Assembly (NCBI RefSeq): GCF_015704865.1
Contig: NZ_JADQTO010000013.1
Location: 1 to 64,000, forward strand
Length of the DNA: 64,000 bases
Direction: 5' to 3'
From: Actinoplanes aureus
GTDB taxonomy: Bacteria > Actinomycetota > Actinomycetes > Mycobacteriales > Micromonosporaceae
A program made the translations under genes and the position numbers. The notes beneath the pieces were generated by a model. It searched no databases. It was not told where the DNA came from and was given only the letters and a program-made list of their open reading frames with translations. Positions 60,631 to 64,000 of the stretch are shown here, piece by piece (within the stretch, counting starts at the first letter, position 1; each line of letters opens with the position of its first letter).

Positions 60631-61623
60631 TTACCCGGTATGGGGGAGATTCCCCACCCAGTCGTTGTCCAGGGCGGTGACGACCGCCGCCGTACGGTTG
60701 GAGGTCCCGGTCTTGCGCATGATCGCCGCGACGTGTTTCTCGATGGTCTTCGCGGACCGGCCGAGCCGGCCGGCCATCTCCCGATAGGTCAGGCCCTGCC
60801 GGAGCAGTTCGAGCACCTCGGCCTCGCGCGGCGTGAACGGTGCCGGGGCCGAGTACGGCAGGTCGGCGCGGACCAGCACACCCCAGCCGCGGACCTGCTC
60901 CACGCTGATGTCGCCGCCGGTGAGGTGCGGCAGCTCGTCCCAGGTCCCGGACTCGCCGGTCTCGTCCTGCACCAGTACGCGCAGGCCCTGCTGGCGGTAG
61001 ACGATCGCGACATGGGCCGTCCGGCTCGCCTGTGCGACCAGGTCCGCGGCCACCCGCGCGACCTCCGGTGCGACCGGGCGGACCACGCCGGCCTCGGTGA
61101 CCACGGCACCGGCTCGCCGCAGCAGCGTGGCCAGCGGCGGATCGCGCCGGCCGGACGTGACGATCGCCGCGGCCGCGGACTGGGTCAGTGCCTCCAGCTC
61201 GTCGACACCCCGCGACGAGAAGGTGCCGGCCTCGGGGGAGAAGGCGACGCTGACAGCGATCACGTCGCCTCGCCACCAGATCGGCACCGCCACCGCCGGG
61301 CCCTTGCGGGCCGGATGCGCCGCGGCGAGATGGCCGGCGCGCAACTGCCCGTAGTCCGGGATCACCACCGGGCGGCGCCCGGCGAAGGCCCGGCCGGTGG
61401 CGCCCTCGTCGAGCGGGAACGACCGGCCGAGCTGGCAGTGTGCGCCGTATTCGGCGGCCTTGACGTAGCAGCCGCGGCCGGCGTCGATCAGCGACACGCT
61501 GCCGGCCACCGAGCCGGTCAACCGGCCGGTGTGCCGCAGCAGGCGCCGCAGCACGGGCGCCAGGCGCAGGTCACCGTAAACATCCGCGACCGCCTCGTCG
61601 AGACGGAAGGAGTCCGGCGACAT
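60631..61623 (-). CDS. GAF-domain LuxR-family transcriptional regulator
   Basis: A 330-residue regulator. The N-terminal GAF-type domain (about 15-160) is followed by a linker and a C-terminal LuxR helix-turn-helix: FTPREAEVLELLRQGLTYRE, LGRSAKTIEKHVAAIMRKTG. It ends 26 bases before the aldolase start on the same strand, so it is probably co-transcribed with or directly controls the aldolase-DhaKL operon. Confidence 0.88.
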   Translation of the reverse strand: MSPDSFRLDEAVADVYGDLRLAPVLRRLLRHTGRLTGSVAGSVSLIDAGRGCYVKAAEYGAHCQLGRSFPLDEGATGRAFAGRRPVVIPDYGQLRAGHLAAAHPARKGPAVAVPIWWRGDVIAVSVAFSPEAGTFSSRGVDELEALTQSAAAAIVTSGRRDPPLATLLRRAGAVVTEAGVVRPVAPEVARVAADLVAQASRTAHVAIVYRQQGLRVLVQDETGESGTWDELPHLTGGDISVEQVRGWGVLVRADLPYSAPAPFTPREAEVLELLRQGLTYREMAGRLGRSAKTIEKHVAAIMRKTGTSNRTAAVVTALDNDWVGNLPHTG

Positions 61624-61666
61624 ACCCCTGAAACTAACCGCGCGCCAAAAAATGTAAAGCGCGATC

Positions 61667-62320
61667 TTGATGGGTATTGGCCTGACCCGCTACCTGATGC
61701 CCACCGCCCACGCCCTCGCCGGCCGGCATCCGGTCCTGGTGCCGGACCTGCCCGGTTTCGGGCTGAGCGACAAGCCGCGCCGCGCGTACGACGTCGGCCG
61801 GCACGCCGAGCACCTCGCGGCCTGGCTGGACGTGCTCGGCCTGTCCCGGGTCTGCGTCGCCGGGCACTCGTTCGGTGCCGAGGTGGCCGCCCGTCTCGCG
61901 GTGCTGCGGCCGGACCTGGTGGCCGCCGTGGTGCTGGCGAGCCCGACCGCCGACCCGGCGGCCCGGTCGCGGCGGGGGCTGATCGGCCGCTGGCTGGTCG
62001 ACCTCTTCGTCGAAGCGCCCTGGCAGGCGGCGGTACTGGCCCGCGACGTGGCCGACGCCAAGCCGTGGCGGGTGCTCGCGACCGTGGGCCACTCGGTACG
62101 CAACGCGATCGAGCAGGATCTGTGCCGCCTGCCGGTGGCGCCGCTGGTGCTGGGCGGATCACTCGATCCGGTGGCGCCGCCGCGCTGGCGTGCCGAGGTG
62201 GCGGCGATGTCCGGCGGGGTGTCGGTGACCATCCCGGCCGCCGCGCACAACGTCATGACCACCTCGGGCCGGCGTTCGGCCGGAGCGATCGCCGCGTATC
62301 TGCGCGGTGTTCCGGGGTGA
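61667..62320 (+). CDS. Alpha/beta hydrolase, apparently missing its N-terminus
   Basis: A 217-residue hydrolase. VPDLPGFGLSDKP, the nucleophile elbow VAGHSFGAE, the Asp in GGSLDPVAPP and the His in PAAAHNVMT form a complete triad. The usual first strand and HG oxyanion motif that should precede IGLTRYLMPTAHALA are absent; only GIGL remains. Either the start lies in a lost segment or this is a truncated gene. The start (TTG 61667 or ATG 61670) is weak. Confidence 0.7.
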   Translation: MMGIGLTRYLMPTAHALAGRHPVLVPDLPGFGLSDKPRRAYDVGRHAEHLAAWLDVLGLSRVCVAGHSFGAEVAARLAVLRPDLVAAVVLASPTADPAARSRRGLIGRWLVDLFVEAPWQAAVLARDVADAKPWRVLATVGHSVRNAIEQDLCRLPVAPLVLGGSLDPVAPPRWRAEVAAMSGGVSVTIPAAAHNVMTTSGRRSAGAIAAYLRGVPG

Positions 62321-62392
62321 ACAAATGATGCAGACCCATCGACGCGAACTTATGCTTTGCCGACGGGAACAACTGCAAATGGGAGAACAACG

Positions 62393-63730
62393 ATGTTCAT
62401 CCGATTGATCCGGTTTGCGGTGAGCGGTGTCTTGGTCCTCGTGCTGGCGGCGGGCTGCGGTGGGGTGGGCAAATCCTCTTCGGGGTCCGGCGACGACGCC
62501 GCGGCGACGCTCACGATGATGGGTTTCGGCACCGGCGACGAGATCGCCAAGACCCGGTTCGACAAGGCCAACGCCGCGATCGCACCCAGCGCGGCGAAGG
62601 CGTCCGAGGGCAGCTTCGACGCCCAGGCGTTCCTGTCCGCGGTCGCCTCCGGTACACCGCCGGATCTGGTCTACATGGAGCGGCGGCTGCTCGGCACCTA
62701 CGCCGCCAAGAAAGCCATCATGCCGCTCGGCGACTGCGTCGAGCGCGAGAAGATCGACATGAGCCAGTTCCGTGCGGCGGCGGTGACCGAGGCGACCCTC
62801 AACGGGCAGCTCTACGGCCTGCCGGACTTCTACAACAACCGCGTACTGATGCTCAACGACGCCGCGTTCGCCGAGGTCAACCTGGATCCTTCCGGGTTCG
62901 ACACGGGTGACTGGCAGGCGCTGTCGACGGCCGCGTCCCGGCTCACGAAGGTCAGCGGCGGCAAGCTCCAGCGGATCGGGTTCGACCCGAAGATCCCCGA
63001 GTTCCTGCCGATGTGGGCCCGCGCGAACGGTGCCGCGCTGGTCAGCGACGACGGCCGGACCGCGCAGCTGACCGACCCGAAGGTGGTCGAGGTGCTGGAG
63101 TACACCGTCGGCCTGATCAACGAACAGGGCGGCTGGTCGAACTTCAAGTCGTTCCGCGACTCGTGGGACTTCTTCGGCGCGAAGAACCAGTTCGCGAGCA
63201 ATCAACTCGGCGCCTTCGTGATGGAGGACTTCTACCTCAACGTGCTCGCGGCCAACTCGCCGAAGGCGAAGGTGTCCGTCGCGCCGTTCCGCGGTGTCGA
63301 CGGGCAGCCCGTCGACTGGATCACCGGCAACGCCTGGGCCATCCCGGCGAAGAGCCCGCACGCCGACCAGGCCTGCAAGTGGATCAAGACGATGACCGAC
63401 AGCGAGACCTGGATCGCCGCCGCGAAGGCCCGGGCCGAGGTACGCCAGAAGGAGAACAAGCCGTTCCTCGGCGTCTTCACCGGCAACCAGAAGGCCGACG
63501 AGGTGATCTTCCGAGAGCACGTGAAGCCCGACCCGACTGTGCAGACCGTCCTCAAGGCTCAGGAGTCCGGCTTCTCCGAACCGGCGCTCGCCGCCGGCGA
63601 GGAGTTCAAAGCCGCCTGGCAGAACGCGGTGAGCCGGGTCCTCGAAGGCAAACAGAAACCCGCTCAGGCCATGGCCGAGGCCCAGCAGCAGGCTCAGGCC
63701 GCGCTGGACAAGGCCAACAGCGGATCCTGA
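62393..63730 (+). CDS. Sugar ABC transporter substrate-binding lipoprotein
   Basis: A 445-residue extracytoplasmic solute-binding protein. The lipoprotein signal is SGVLVLVLAAGCGG (lipobox LAAGC, Cys near residue 22). The mature domain has the family-1 binding-protein pattern, with TGNAWAIPAKSPHADQACKW near the C-terminus and an Ala/Gln-rich tail. GGGAGA precedes the ATG at 62393. The permease gene starts one base after its stop. The sugar is unknown; the neighbouring aldolase-DhaKL operon suggests a ketose or polyol. Confidence 0.9.
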   Translation: MFIRLIRFAVSGVLVLVLAAGCGGVGKSSSGSGDDAAATLTMMGFGTGDEIAKTRFDKANAAIAPSAAKASEGSFDAQAFLSAVASGTPPDLVYMERRLLGTYAAKKAIMPLGDCVEREKIDMSQFRAAAVTEATLNGQLYGLPDFYNNRVLMLNDAAFAEVNLDPSGFDTGDWQALSTAASRLTKVSGGKLQRIGFDPKIPEFLPMWARANGAALVSDDGRTAQLTDPKVVEVLEYTVGLINEQGGWSNFKSFRDSWDFFGAKNQFASNQLGAFVMEDFYLNVLAANSPKAKVSVAPFRGVDGQPVDWITGNAWAIPAKSPHADQACKWIKTMTDSETWIAAAKARAEVRQKENKPFLGVFTGNQKADEVIFREHVKPDPTVQTVLKAQESGFSEPALAAGEEFKAAWQNAVSRVLEGKQKPAQAMAEAQQQAQAALDKANSGS

Positions 63731-63731
63731 G

Positions 63732-64000
63732 ATGAACGTCGCCGTGCGGCGGCGGGAGACCTGGGCCGCCGTCGGTTTCCTGTCGCCGTGGCTCATCGGC
63801 TTCGCGGTGTTCATGGCGGGGCCGATGGTGGCCAGCCTCGTTCTGTCGTTCACCGACTACGACGTGCTCACCAGCACCGACTTCGTCGGCGGGGAGAACT
63901 ACCGGCAACTGCTGGCCGACCCGAAGGTGCGCTCCAGCATCGCCAACACGCTGATCTACACGGCGCTGCACGTACCGGTGACCATGGTGGTGTCGCTCGC
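63732..64000 (+). CDS. Sugar ABC transporter permease (partial, runs off the window)
   Basis: The first 89 residues of a MalF/UgpA-type inner-membrane permease. VGFLSPWLIGFAVFMAGPMV is the first helix, followed by SLVLSFTDYDVL and GGENYRQLLADPKVRSSIAN, the conserved periplasmic segment of the family. The ATG at 63732 lies one base after the stop of the binding-protein gene, so they form one operon. Confidence 0.9.
   Translation, partial: MNVAVRRRETWAAVGFLSPWLIGFAVFMAGPMVASLVLSFTDYDVLTSTDFVGGENYRQLLADPKVRSSIANTLIYTALHVPVTMVVSL

Noticed and set aside
62159..63853. Minus-strand frame of 564 codons over the binding-protein gene
   Set aside because: It is antisense to a typical lipoprotein binding protein with signal peptide, ribosome binding site and coupled permease.

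Overview
The window is high-GC DNA from an actinomycete. Frequent GTG/TTG starts, an Lsr2 protein, a transmembrane Ser/Thr kinase, FHA-LuxR and PASTA-PBP genes suggest a soil filamentous actinobacterium, and my inference is Micromonosporaceae (Actinoplanes-like).

Region 1 (about 0-28.5 kb) is the right part of a mobile, defence-rich genomic island. It has an Lsr2 silencer (1.6 kb), three tyrosine recombinases (2.6, 10.2-11.5 and 11.9-13.0 kb), and small element genes. It ends at a 45-bp 3' half of tRNA-Pro(GGG) followed by the tRNA terminator (28,490-28,575), which looks like a displaced att site. Ten-bp GACAAC-type direct repeats lie beside the integrases, and a related pair lies beside a second tRNA-3'-end fragment at 45.0 kb. 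Between 14.4 and 28.3 kb there are four candidate defence modules: a membrane NB-ARC/TPR STAND protein (frameshifted) with a 34-aa membrane peptide, an HTH-STAND NTPase with helical repeats, a translationally coupled PadR / membrane protein / nucleoside-phosphorylase-effector operon, and a three-gene set of a small helical protein, an SMC-like zinc-hook ATPase and a PD-(D/E)XK nuclease. The last two are the best candidates for undescribed systems.

Region 2 (28.5-45.0 kb) lies between the two tRNA-3'-like fragments and is partly decayed. It holds transposase remnants, a frameshifted chloramphenicol-phosphotransferase-like gene, an orphan SUKH-4 immunity gene, nested repeats around a lone cheW, and a well-preserved arabinan locus. 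That locus has a LacI regulator, a secreted GH43+ricin-type enzyme, a large secreted alpha-helical putative glycosidase, and a GH54+ricin-type enzyme. Two LacI-type operators lie in front of it.

Region 3 (45-64 kb) looks mostly chromosomal, apart from a SIR2 defence-like gene at 46.5 kb. It has a lipoprotein, a DUF6082 protein, a membrane alpha/beta hydrolase, a DUF1269 protein, a bifunctional PBP, a Ser/Thr kinase with an extracellular domain that resembles its divergent secreted neighbour, an FHA-LuxR regulator coupled to the kinase, a coupled class II aldolase - HAD phosphatase - DhaL - DhaK operon next to a GAF-LuxR regulator, and the start of a sugar ABC transporter operon that runs off the window.
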